A DNA stretch of 64,000 bases from Moorena sp. SIO3I8. Lineage in GTDB: Bacteria > Cyanobacteriota > Cyanobacteriia > Cyanobacteriales > Coleofasciculaceae. The stretch covers positions 1 to 64,000 of the forward strand of contig NZ_JAAHHW010000023.1 of assembly GCF_010692325.1 (NCBI RefSeq), in the 5' to 3' direction. Position 1 is the stretch's first letter, and every line of letters begins with the position of its first letter. Positions 10,401 through 18,091 of the stretch are shown here, in pieces. A program made the translations under genes and the position numbers. The notes under the pieces are model-generated. The model did not search any database. It worked only from the letters and a program-made list of their open reading frames with translations, and was not told the origin of the DNA.

Positions 10401-10811
10401 TACGCAGAGGCTCAACTTCAACAAAAACAGCGGGCACTTCAAGAAGCGGGGTCAACTCTAGCGGCAATGGAGTCCAGTAAATTCTGGAAACTGCGGGTAG
10501 GCTGGTTTCGACTAAAACCTCTGTTAGTTCCAGTAGTTAGTCTAATTTTAGGGATCAACTTACTACTGCTATCTACCGCTATGTATGCTGATAGGACTCT
10601 AGTAAAACTAACCTCATTCGTTTCTCCTGTCCAAGGAAATCTATTCTTTTCTCTTGGCGGTAGTTTGTTGTCCATTGCACTAATGTTAGGTATGGTGGGC
10701 TATCTTGGCTATATGAAGCCTCAGGTTCTCCGCAGGGTCAGAATTGTCATGGGTAGTGGGGGATTAGGGTTGATAGGTTTGACGGTACTACAGAATATTA
10801 ACCTGTTGTAG
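7473..10811 (+). CDS. Multidomain glycan protein: methyltransferase-like, DxD transferase-like and GT4 domains with membrane tail
   Basis: This 1112-residue fusion probably makes part of the exported glycan at the membrane. Residues about 20-235 resemble a degenerate class I methyltransferase (TVLEIRSSSGAGSTEAF, then FDLVLIDGS). Residues about 245-520 form a transferase-like region with LLWQVDVDELW, a D-x-D candidate. Residues about 570-900 are a GT4 domain with FFPNSGISQVWKSL, VAHCGVKKVF and VPSLYEGFGLPVTEAM. A Gln-rich linker follows, then AAMESSKFWKLRVGWFRLKP at about 1000 and three hydrophobic segments. The ATG at 7473 is preferred because GAGGAG lies about 10 bases upstream; an earlier TTG at 7452 has no such support. 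Acceptors are unknown, and the first domain may be inactive. Confidence 0.75.
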   Translation: MPSNRSKSELDYVIAPEIKDDDFYKAIQRIAREEDIKTVLEIRSSSGAGSTEAFVKGLRENPSNPVLFCMEVSQPRFAELKERYRQDSFVKCYNISSISLEQFPREYEVRKFYHSHRSPLNNYPLEQVLGLLRQDIDYVREMGTSGDGIETIKQENQIEDFDLVLIDGSKFTAQVELDQVYGSKFILLDNICTYKNYSNHHRLLRDKNYKLIEQNASVRNGYSIFAKADSPHSAEKSGEASTPLPINFFTIVINGEPFIRYHIDVFSKLPFRWHWHIIEGVAKLKHDTAWSLATGGYVSDEIHHNGRSIDGTTEYLDQLMERYPDQITVYRKPDGVFWEGKREMVNAPLENIQQECLLWQVDVDELWTTEQICKARQMFIDQPDKTAAFFWCWYFVGKNLIVSSRNCYTQNPKQEWLRVWRFQPGAVWATHEPPRLVQPSSTNQSNQSANHGQDVASINPFLHRETEAQGLVFQHFAYVTPEQLQFKESYYGYQNALAEWQGLQQQSEFPVFLRQHLSWVEDETLVEPADICGIVPIAQKEPDGEKWQFLQLEEFQQQTMKIEIPFPQIVVDGVFFQFFPNSGISQVWKSLLEEWATNGFADHVIVLDRAGTAPRIPGIRYRPIRAYDYNKTGADADLLQEICDEKGADLFISSYYTAPLSTPSVFMAYDMIPEVIGANLNEAGWKEKHYGILHASRYITISENTARDLIKFFPHISPSKVTVAHCGVKKVFSPASDDDINEFKTKFKVTKPYLLLVGERTGVNGYKNAIFLFRALSKLVDKEEFGVICVGGRPELEPELAALAEGITTMVLPLSDEELKVAYSGAIALVVPSLYEGFGLPVTEAMVCGCPVITCRHSSLPEAAGEAALYVDQSNVYELIDALYKVQNPEVRNPLIADGFEHAKKFSWSKMADTVVEVLVETAKTIKNDGTGLGSTLWGEFRKLQAQIQEQLPPSPSPIQVQPTQLPSGDLEQQLMYAEAQLQQKQRALQEAGSTLAAMESSKFWKLRVGWFRLKPLLVPVVSLILGINLLLLSTAMYADRTLVKLTSFVSPVQGNLFFSLGGSLLSIALMLGMVGYLGYMKPQVLRRVRIVMGSGGLGLIGLTVLQNINLL

Positions 10812-10961
10812 ATAACTGCCTAGTTTTCCAAGTCTTAATTCTTAAGACCCTTTATTTTTATTCCCTCTCTGGGGACTTAATTAAAAAAAGGCTTTTCAAT
10901 CCGGACTTGTGATCAGACGTAAGTTCGAGCTAATTTATCAACACCTCCCTACAACAACAAG

Positions 10962-12374
10962 ATGACACAAACGTTAAGACATATCTGTTGGTGTGGAAAT
11001 ACTGAGCTAACTGAATTTTCCCCCGACTACTTGGCGTGCTCTCAATGTGGCACTCTAGTGTCAAAAACTGGTTTGAGGGCTGAGCAGCTCCGTATAAAGG
11101 ATGATAACCATGACTTCTACGGTAAAGAGTACTGGTTGTCTTATCAGACCGAGCATTATGGTTTTCCTGATATTCGTCAACGAGCCCGTCAAGACTTACC
11201 AGAGCGATGCCTCTACTGGCTGCGTACTCTGATGGCTTATAAACTACCGCCAGCCAAAGTGCTTGAGTTAGGTTGTGCTCATGGTGGCTTTGTGGCAATG
11301 ATGGGCTGGGCAGGTTTTGAGGCTATGGGTCTGGAGCTTAGCCCTTGGGTTGTGGAATTTGCCCAACAGACATTCAATATGCCCATTTTGTCAGGACCGC
11401 TCGAGGATCAGCAGCTAGAACCAGAATCTTTTGATGCTATCGTACTCTACGATGTCATGGAGCATCTACCTGATCCAGTGGCTACCATCAGCCATGGGGC
11501 ATCTCTTCTCAAGGAAGATGGTATTTTCATTGTCCAGATGCCAAATTATGAAGAGGGTAAAACCTATTCAGAGATGGTTGCTCAAAAGGATCATTTTTTA
11601 AAGCTAATGCAACCTATTGAGCATATCCATCTTTTGAGTCGGCGAGGGGCTTCGCAATTCTTTAAGAACCTCGGTTTTGAGTTTCTGCAATTTGAACAAC
11701 AGTTGTTCGACTATGATATGTTTTTCGTAGCTAGTCGGCAGCCTTTTGTTCCCTATACTGATGAGCAAATTAGTTACTATCTGCTCAAGAGTCAATCTGG
11801 GCGAATGGTTCAGGCATTACTGGACAAATCCTCTGACTTTAATAAACTCAAATTTCAGTATCAAAACATCCAAGTTCAGTATCAAACTATCGAGACTAGG
11901 CGTGCTGAACTTCTGAAGATTATTGAGCAACAGGGTCAAGAGATAGCTTCCTTGCGCTCTCAGGTCAGTGCAACTGTCACAGACCTCCAGCAGACTAAAT
12001 CACAATTAATCCAAGCCCACTCAGACCTTCAACATACTCAGTCACAATTAAATCAATCAAACTTAGACCTTCAAGATACTCAGTCACAATTAAATCAATC
12101 AAACTCAGAAAATGAACAAAATCAATCACAATTAACCCAAATACACTCAGAACTTCAGCATACTCAATCACAATTGGCACAGTCACAGGAAAAAATTCAG
12201 CATTTTCAGCAAAATCAATTACAGCAGATTCAGAACCAACTGAACGAAGCTAAGGCTAAGTTGAAGGTAATTAATGTAGAAATTGCGGCCATGAAGACCA
12301 GTAAGTTTTGGAAATTGCGATCGCTCTGGTTCAAATTTAAAGGGTTTGTCGGTTTACCTACAGATAACGAATAA
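10962..12374 (+). CDS. Class I SAM methyltransferase with zinc ribbon and coiled-coil tail
   Basis: The N-terminus has two metal-ligand pairs (CWCGN at about residue 8, CSQCG at about 27) like the zinc ribbon of Methyltransf_13/23-type sugar methyltransferases. The Rossmann core follows: KVLELGCAHGGFVAMM (about 97-112), MGLELSPWVVEFA, and YDVMEHLPDP. From about residue 290 the chain becomes a Gln/Ser-rich coiled coil with repeated LQHTQSQLNQSN-like units encoded by imperfect tandem DNA repeats. It ends with the SKFWKLRSLWFKFKGF tail also present on the next protein. A sugar C- or O-methyltransferase of the glycan pathway is the best reading. Confidence 0.82.
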   Translation: MTQTLRHICWCGNTELTEFSPDYLACSQCGTLVSKTGLRAEQLRIKDDNHDFYGKEYWLSYQTEHYGFPDIRQRARQDLPERCLYWLRTLMAYKLPPAKVLELGCAHGGFVAMMGWAGFEAMGLELSPWVVEFAQQTFNMPILSGPLEDQQLEPESFDAIVLYDVMEHLPDPVATISHGASLLKEDGIFIVQMPNYEEGKTYSEMVAQKDHFLKLMQPIEHIHLLSRRGASQFFKNLGFEFLQFEQQLFDYDMFFVASRQPFVPYTDEQISYYLLKSQSGRMVQALLDKSSDFNKLKFQYQNIQVQYQTIETRRAELLKIIEQQGQEIASLRSQVSATVTDLQQTKSQLIQAHSDLQHTQSQLNQSNLDLQDTQSQLNQSNSENEQNQSQLTQIHSELQHTQSQLAQSQEKIQHFQQNQLQQIQNQLNEAKAKLKVINVEIAAMKTSKFWKLRSLWFKFKGFVGLPTDNE

Positions 12375-12415
12375 AATTTTCAATAATTAACGTCAGCTAA
12401 AATAGGAGTTTAATC

Positions 12416-13477
12416 ATGGTTGATCAGCTGCTTGAGCAAGTTGTCAGTGCTAAGGAATCATTCAACAGTTATGAGACGGTAAAAGAAGCTGTTGAAACCA
12501 TTGATGGTTTCCTAGTTCCTGGCCAAGAAGAGTTCTTATTCAATAAAGTGAAGTCCCTCCCTGAGGATGCTCTTATTGTTGAAGTTGGCTCTTATAAAGG
12601 AAGGTCTACGGCAGCTATGGCGTTTGCCTGTGTAGGGACTAATCGCAAGATCTACTGTATTGATCCATGGATAGGGCAATGTCAGGACATACCAGAAAAG
12701 AGTGTCTTTGAGGTCTGGAAAGAAAACCTTGATAAATACCAACTGACTCCTTATATCAAATCTTTTCAGGGATATTCTTTAGAAATTCTGAAGCGTTGGG
12801 GTGAATTAACTGGAGAAAAGACGATTGACTTTGTTTTTATTGATGGTTCTCATGAATACTTAGATGTGCTGACGGATTTTGGGTTATTATTACCCCTGAT
12901 GAAAGTTGGAGGATGGATGGCTTTTCATGATGTTGTTGAAACTTGGCCTGGATCCAACTATCTATGGCATGATATTGTCAAATTTCGTCTTACAGACCAC
13001 GAGTACTCAACGACCCTTGCCTGTGGTCGAGTTAAAACGACTCAAGAACTCTCCAAGGAGTTACAAGAACTTCATGAGTTGCGGACATTGCTAGTTCAAT
13101 CACAACAGCTTCAAGATAGCGGAATCCTAGAATTGCAAGAAACTCAAACTAAACTTCAACAAACTCAAGAGCAATTACAACAAACTCAAAAGCAATTGCA
13201 ACAAACTCAAGAGCAATTACAACACGCCAACGCCAAAGTAGAGCTAGGTCAAACTAAACTTCAACAAACTCAAGAGCAATTACAAAATGCCAAAGTACAG
13301 CTAGTTCAATCACAACAGCTTCAAGAGAGTAAAATTATAGAACTGCAACAAATTCAAGACGAATTACACCACACCAAACTAGAAGTTGCGGCCATGAAGA
13401 CAAGTAAGTTTTGGAAAATGCGATCGCTCTGGTTCAAATTTAAAGGGTTTGTCGGTCTCCCTACAGATAACGAATAA
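12416..13477 (+). CDS. Class I SAM methyltransferase (Methyltransf_24-like) with coiled-coil tail
   Basis: Motif I is ALIVEVGSYKGRSTAAMAFA at about residues 52-71. TIDFVFIDGSHEYLDVLTDF and GGWMAFHDVV give the family's acidic and histidine positions, as in CmcI/Methyltransf_24-like enzymes. From about residue 210 the protein is a coiled coil of QQTQEQL-type units, ending in the same SKFWKMRSLWFKFKGF tail as the preceding protein. An AGGAG ribosome-binding sequence precedes the ATG at 12416, which lies 41 bp after the upstream gene, so the two are probably co-transcribed. The shared 3' ends are almost identical in DNA, which points to recent duplication or gene conversion of the tail. Confidence 0.82.
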   Translation: MVDQLLEQVVSAKESFNSYETVKEAVETIDGFLVPGQEEFLFNKVKSLPEDALIVEVGSYKGRSTAAMAFACVGTNRKIYCIDPWIGQCQDIPEKSVFEVWKENLDKYQLTPYIKSFQGYSLEILKRWGELTGEKTIDFVFIDGSHEYLDVLTDFGLLLPLMKVGGWMAFHDVVETWPGSNYLWHDIVKFRLTDHEYSTTLACGRVKTTQELSKELQELHELRTLLVQSQQLQDSGILELQETQTKLQQTQEQLQQTQKQLQQTQEQLQHANAKVELGQTKLQQTQEQLQNAKVQLVQSQQLQESKIIELQQIQDELHHTKLEVAAMKTSKFWKMRSLWFKFKGFVGLPTDNE

Positions 13478-13484
13478 AATTTTC

Positions 13485-13611
13485 GGCGTTGCTTAATGAT
13501 GGTATAATTTTAATCTCTGTGACCCCCAATCTTGTTGGTCACGGGAGCAGGGGGATTTAAGCAGCAAGAGACTAATGCTTTCAATAACTCATCCTTGAGT
13601 TCAGCAACGCC
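13485..13611. mobile_element. MITE, GGCGTTGCT terminal inverted repeats, 8-bp target duplication
   Basis: This 127-bp non-coding element begins GGCGTTGCT and ends AGCAACGCC. It is flanked by a perfect 8-bp direct repeat, AAATTTTC (13477-13484 and 13612-13619). The empty site can be read from the paralogous 3' end of the preceding methyltransferase gene near 12374, where the stop codon is followed by AAAATTTTCAA without the element. Related elements lie at 43501-43649 and 47513-47639. Confidence 0.85.
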
Positions 13612-13755
13612 AAATTTTCAAAGATCAACCTTAGGAAAAAACGGAACCTGGTGAAACTATTGACAGTGCAAAGGTTATAAGCCAATGAACTGTCAAAACT
13701 GCCAAAGTAATAAGCTTCTAAAATCCTGCTAACAGACCAGGGTCAAGTTTTCGGT

Positions 13756-14523
13756 CTACTGAATCTGTTTACGAGGAAAACTAACAATTTTTTGATAGTC
13801 TAAAGGGTTAAAAAAACGCTCAGGAGTAAAGGGAGGAGAAAAGGCATCATTGACTAAATCTTCACGCACATAAAATCCATTGGCAGAATATAATCCACAA
13901 CCTACTAACACCATCCCCTTACGGCGAGCTAGCTTCTCGAAAGCTACAAGAGAAGCTCCATAAGCAGTAGACTTACCATCCCAGCGATAATTAGGGTCAT
14001 AGGGCATGATCCATTCTTGAGGTGGTGCATAGGCAGGATTATGCTCTAAACAAACCACTCTAGGTTGTATAACCGAAATAGCCTCATAAACGTAATAGTC
14101 ATTACTATCAATATCCACTGAAAGAAAATCAATTTCTCCAGTAATACCACCCCTTTCAATTAAATCATTAATATTTTCGGCGTTAACTACCGCTTCGATA
14201 AATTTTAAGCGACCTTCCCCGATGGCATCTTTCTGATTGGCTGGAATAGCTTGTGCATAGTCTGGATAGGATTCTAGCCACAATCCTGTCCATCCCTTTT
14301 CTAAAAGATAACGACTATTGTTTTCTTCTCCTGTTTCTGCTCCAAACTCCACAAAAACCTGGGATTTTACACCAATTCTATTAAAAATTTCCTCTATAAT
14401 GCCGTCTTCATCCGATTGAGAATATATCTTAAATCCAAAATGCTCTAACCTTCGTGGATCATCCCCTGCTTGAATCTTGCGGTCTTGTTGAATTTGTTCT
14501 ATAACTGAATCCTGTTTATTCAT
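13756..14523 (-). CDS. FkbM-like methyltransferase-fold protein, copy 1
   Basis: This 255-residue protein is a near duplicate of the product at 15069-15968. It contains SQSDEDGIIEEIFNRIG, the Rossmann-type start VFVEFGAETGEENNSRYLLE (about 55-74), and IDFLSVDIDSNDYYVYEA, in which the DIDSND acid corresponds to the DVEG region of FkbM enzymes. Compared with the second copy, the C-terminus stops shortly after KIVSFPRK, missing about 44 residues including a basic tail, so this copy may be truncated. It belongs to a tandem duplication that also copied the neighbouring glycosyltransferase. The reaction and substrate are not established. Confidence 0.7.
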   Translation of the reverse strand: MNKQDSVIEQIQQDRKIQAGDDPRRLEHFGFKIYSQSDEDGIIEEIFNRIGVKSQVFVEFGAETGEENNSRYLLEKGWTGLWLESYPDYAQAIPANQKDAIGEGRLKFIEAVVNAENINDLIERGGITGEIDFLSVDIDSNDYYVYEAISVIQPRVVCLEHNPAYAPPQEWIMPYDPNYRWDGKSTAYGASLVAFEKLARRKGMVLVGCGLYSANGFYVREDLVNDAFSPPFTPERFFNPLDYQKIVSFPRKQIQ

Positions 14524-14676
14524 GACTGTATTACCTTAAAACCCAACCAAATTTTTGGTCACTAGTTATCATTGGTTGTATTATACATTAAATGTACCTC
14601 ACATCAATCTAAATACTACCGTGTTCGGGGTTTGATTAGCAACTGATACTGCTGGCAAACTTATAGCGGTGTCCAG

Positions 14677-15028
14677 GATTCATGACCTAATTGAGCGATA
14701 ACCATCCAAAGTCAGTTGAGCAGTCTTTTGCCATGTGAAAAGCTTAGCACGTTGCCGTCCTTTCTCAATCTATAGATGCCCAGAGTTCTGGCTCTTCTAC
14801 AACTATTTCCATAGTGTTAACTAGTCCATCCACAGAATCTGGCTCAAATAAACTAGCTGCATCTCCTACCAATTCAGACAAGGAAGAGGTTAAGCGGAAG
14901 ATAACTGGACATTGGCATTCCATTGGCTCTAGGGTGGGCAAACCAAATCCCTCATAGCGGCTGGTATAAATTAGGGCTTGGGCGTTACGATATAGGGTTT
15001 TGAGTAATGAATTGAGCAGTCAGAGTTT
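14677..15028 (-). pseudogene. Decayed GT4 glycosyltransferase copy
   Basis: This sequence matches the 3' end of the intact GT4 gene at 16064-17182. The match runs for about 325 bp to TTTTGAGTA at 15006, then jumps directly to ATGAATTGAGCAGTCAGAG, which corresponds to about 17069-17090 of the intact gene. An internal deletion of about 680 bp is implied. A one-base insertion (CAATCTATAG against CAATCATAG) and loss of the normal stop codon also break the frame. It is the remnant of a tandem duplication of the glycosyltransferase plus the FkbM-like gene. Confidence 0.85.
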
Positions 15029-15068
15029 TAGTTTTTCTATGGAATTACATGCTCAAAAGTGCTTGGAT

Positions 15069-15968
15069 TCAATTATCTTTTTCCAGTATTTGCTTTAAGA
15101 ATTGCTTTATTTTTCTCCTTACACCCCCCCCGAGTCTCCGGATTATCTTAAAGGGATGAGAGTTGCTTCCCTTATCCAGTAGACTTTCTAGGAAACTTAT
15201 CGCCCCCGCATATCTACGAGGAAAACTAACAATTTTTTGATAGTCTAAAGGATTAAAAAAGCGCTCAGGAGTAAAGGGAGGAGAAAAGGCATCATTGACT
15301 AAATCTTCACGCACATAAAATCCATTGGCAGAATATAATCCACAACCTACTAACACCATCCCCTTACTGCGAGCTAGCTTCTCTAAAGCTACAAGAGAAG
15401 CTCCATAAGCACTAGAATTACAATCCCAGCGAAAATTAGGGTCATAGGGCATGATCCATTCTTGAGGCGGTGGATAGGAATGATTATGCTCTAAACAAAC
15501 AACTCTAGGTTGTATAACCGAAATAGCCTCATAAACGTAATAGTCATTACTATCAATATCCACTGAAAGAAAATCAATTTCTCCAGTAATACCAGCACTT
15601 TCAATTAAATCATTAATATTTTCGGCGTTAACTACCGCTTCGATAAATTTTAAGCGACCTTCCCCGATGGCATCTTGATAATTTTCTCTAATAGTTTTTG
15701 CATAGTCTGGCAAGGATTCTATCCACAATCCTGTCCATCCCTTTTCTAAAAGATAATGACTATTGTTTTCTCGTCCTGTTTCTGCTCCAAACTCCACAAA
15801 AACCTTTGATTTTATCCCAATTCTATTAAAGATTTCTTCTATAATACCGTCTTCATCCGATTGAGAGTGTACCTTAAACCCAAAATGCTCTAACCTTCGT
15901 GGATCATCTCCTGCTCGAATCTTTCGGTCTTGTTTAATTTGTTCTATAACTGAATCCTGTTTATTCAT
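15069..15968 (-). CDS. FkbM-like methyltransferase-fold protein, copy 2
   Basis: This 299-residue paralogue of the 13756-14523 product is the longer and probably intact member. VFVEFGAETGRENNSHYLLE supplies the nucleotide-binding loop, and IDFLSVDIDSNDYYVYEA and VVCLEHNHSYPPP follow. Differences from copy 1 are scattered substitutions. Its C-terminus adds a segment ending in the basic RRLGGGVRRKIKQFLKQILE, which could contact membrane or nucleic-acid polyphosphates. The two genes share upstream sequence as well, confirming segmental duplication. It sits next to the intact GT4 gene on the same strand, so a joint role in glycan modification is inferred. Confidence 0.72.
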   Translation of the reverse strand: MNKQDSVIEQIKQDRKIRAGDDPRRLEHFGFKVHSQSDEDGIIEEIFNRIGIKSKVFVEFGAETGRENNSHYLLEKGWTGLWIESLPDYAKTIRENYQDAIGEGRLKFIEAVVNAENINDLIESAGITGEIDFLSVDIDSNDYYVYEAISVIQPRVVCLEHNHSYPPPQEWIMPYDPNFRWDCNSSAYGASLVALEKLARSKGMVLVGCGLYSANGFYVREDLVNDAFSPPFTPERFFNPLDYQKIVSFPRRYAGAISFLESLLDKGSNSHPFKIIRRLGGGVRRKIKQFLKQILEKDN

Positions 15969-16063
15969 GACTGATTACCTCACACCGATCCAAATATTAC
16001 CGTCTTCGGGGTTTGATTAGCAACTAATACTGCTGACAAACTTATAGCGGTGTCCAGAATTCA

Positions 16064-17182
16064 TCAGCTAATTGAGCGATAGCCATCCAAAGTCCGTTGA
16101 GCAGTCTTTTGCCACGTGAAAAGCTTAGCACGTTGCCGTCCTTTCTCAATCATAGATGCCCGGTGTTCTGAGTCTTCTACAACTATCTCCATAGCGTGAA
16201 CTAGTCCATCCACAGAATCTGGCTCAAATAAACTAGCTGCATCTCCTACCACCTCAGGCAAGGAAGAGGTTAAGCAGCAGATAACTGGACATTGGCATTC
16301 CATTGCCTCTAGGGGCGGTAAACCAAATCCTTCATAGCGGCTGGTATAAATTAGGGCTTGGGCGTTACGGTATAGGGTTTTGAGTAGGGTATCATCACCC
16401 CTAAGATAGATGAAATTTTGCCGCATATTATGCTCTTCCATAACCTTGAATTCTGATTCCAAAAAATCACAGGAACCCCCAAAACAGACTAATTTGAAAT
16501 TATCCCGTAATTTAGCACTAGCAGCAAACGCTTTGAGGACTATTTCAAAATTTTTATATTTTGAACGAGTTCCCACATACAGGAAGTAAGGCTGACTACG
16601 GCAATCCTTTGGTAATTCACATTCGTTAGCGTCTTTAATTCGACTTGCCCAATAGGTGACTTTAGTTTTTTCCGGATTAACTCCCAATAATTCTACTAAA
16701 TCGTTTCGGCTATTTTCGGAAGCTACAAAAATTAAATCCGCTTGTTCAACTAGCTGCTGCTTATTTTTAATTAATGACTGAAACTTAGCTTGCCCTGATA
16801 AAAATTTTTCCGGAATCATATCATGGATTGTTATTACAAGTTTCTTCGGGTTAACAATCTCGATTAAGTCAGCATCATAGTAGGTAGGATGATAGATATC
16901 ATACTGTCTACCCAATCTACGGACAAACCATTGAAAGGATAGTTTATTGATAGTGTCATTAATGGAATTAATCTTCGTAAAGTGCAATTTTGGCATCACC
17001 CAATATCTGGTGAGTTGAGCGCGATAGTCTGAAATATCATACCCATTGCTCTTGATACCACGATGCCAATGAATTGAGCACTCAGAGTTTGGCGATAACT
17101 CTCGCATTAACTCAATAAAAATTCGGGATATACCACCAAATTTCTGGATGGCAAACATTTGATGGTCGTAGAGAATATCCAT
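16064..17182 (-). CDS. Glycosyltransferase family 4 protein
   Basis: This is a GT-B retaining glycosyltransferase of 372 residues. The N-terminus MDILYDHQMFAIQKFGGISR has the Gly-Gly acceptor loop. The C-terminal donor domain has PYFLYVGTRSKYKNFEIVLK and ALIYTSRYEGFGLPPLEAME, the E-x7-E motif that binds the nucleotide sugar. The start at 17182 is chosen because the reading frame upstream of it (to 17323) is encoded by repeat sequence (GTAGGGTGCGTTAGGGACGG and relatives) and matches no family N-terminus. A decayed second copy lies at 14677-15028. Mannose-type transfer is common in this family but is not shown here. Confidence 0.9.
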   Translation of the reverse strand: MDILYDHQMFAIQKFGGISRIFIELMRELSPNSECSIHWHRGIKSNGYDISDYRAQLTRYWVMPKLHFTKINSINDTINKLSFQWFVRRLGRQYDIYHPTYYDADLIEIVNPKKLVITIHDMIPEKFLSGQAKFQSLIKNKQQLVEQADLIFVASENSRNDLVELLGVNPEKTKVTYWASRIKDANECELPKDCRSQPYFLYVGTRSKYKNFEIVLKAFAASAKLRDNFKLVCFGGSCDFLESEFKVMEEHNMRQNFIYLRGDDTLLKTLYRNAQALIYTSRYEGFGLPPLEAMECQCPVICCLTSSLPEVVGDAASLFEPDSVDGLVHAMEIVVEDSEHRASMIEKGRQRAKLFTWQKTAQRTLDGYRSIS

Positions 17183-17393
17183 GGTGAGTTTTGAGTTGTA
17201 AACAGTTCCGTAGGGTGCGTTAGGGACGGGCTCACCCTCATTTTCAGCTCCTAGCCAGGGTTGGCACAGCCCGTCCCGTAACGCACCGCTAGTATTGGAA
17301 CAGCCCGTCCCGTAACGCACCACCGGGTATATATACTAATCCTTGTCTTGATGCACCCGTAAATCAAGGACACGTTTTCTAATTTCCAGAGTT

Positions 17394-17942
17394 TTATTGT
17401 TGAATACGTTCAAACATTACATTGTAAGCATGCTTCCCGTTGGGGTATCTCAGCCTTCCTGTTGCTATTTTAGCATTTTGACATTCCCCCTTACCCTCTA
17501 ATTTTGTGCCTGAAACATCATTCCAATCTAAAACAAATTGATCGTCTTTATTATAGTTGATTTGAAATCTTACAGGGTTGGGAAACTTATGAGGATAGTT
17601 ACCACTTGTTACTGATATTTTTTCTAGGTTCTTGTTTCCAGAATATGGATGATCAAGAAGATACACTATACCTGTTACCAATGTATCGTTATTTCTTTCT
17701 ATTATCTCTAGATTTTCGACTTCTCCCAACTCTAAATGTTTAAGGTCTGTACGATTATATTTTGCTTCAATTCTTGGATTATCGTTGAATAACGATTTGC
17801 AATGCCCTTTTGGACAAGTTTGGTTAATAATTGGAATCAAGCATCTGATTTCTGATGTAAAAAGACCGACGACAATACCAACAGCGGCAAGAATCAAGCC
17901 TATTGCAGTAGTTGTTTTTTCCCAATTCCATTGATTTAGCAT
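17394..17942 (-). CDS. Hypothetical membrane-anchored protein
   Basis: I do not recognise this 182-residue protein. It has one N-terminal hydrophobic segment, TAIGLILAAVGIVVGLFTS (about residues 12-30), followed by three cysteines (CLIPIINQTCPKGHC) and a soluble, probably beta-rich domain ending YPNGKHAYNVMFERIQQ. The pattern suggests a single-pass anchor with an extracytoplasmic domain that might be disulphide-bonded. It lies between glycan genes on the same strand but is separated by spacers, so functional linkage is uncertain. Confidence 0.6.
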   Translation of the reverse strand: MLNQWNWEKTTTAIGLILAAVGIVVGLFTSEIRCLIPIINQTCPKGHCKSLFNDNPRIEAKYNRTDLKHLELGEVENLEIIERNNDTLVTGIVYLLDHPYSGNKNLEKISVTSGNYPHKFPNPVRFQINYNKDDQFVLDWNDVSGTKLEGKGECQNAKIATGRLRYPNGKHAYNVMFERIQQ

Positions 17943-18091
17943 AATTTTATTGAATGTACCTCATAATTATAGTATATAATATATTTCCAGTTTACTAATA
18001 ATCATCTCTGAAATCAAATAAAAAAGATAGATCACAGTAACCTATTGCCTTTTGCCTTTTGCCTTTTGCCTCTTGGCCTTTGGAAGTATGT

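Noticed and set aside
17183-17323. N-terminal extension of the GT4 gene
   Set aside because: Encoded by repeats related to GTAGGGTGCGTTAGGGACGG; the conserved family start is at 17182.
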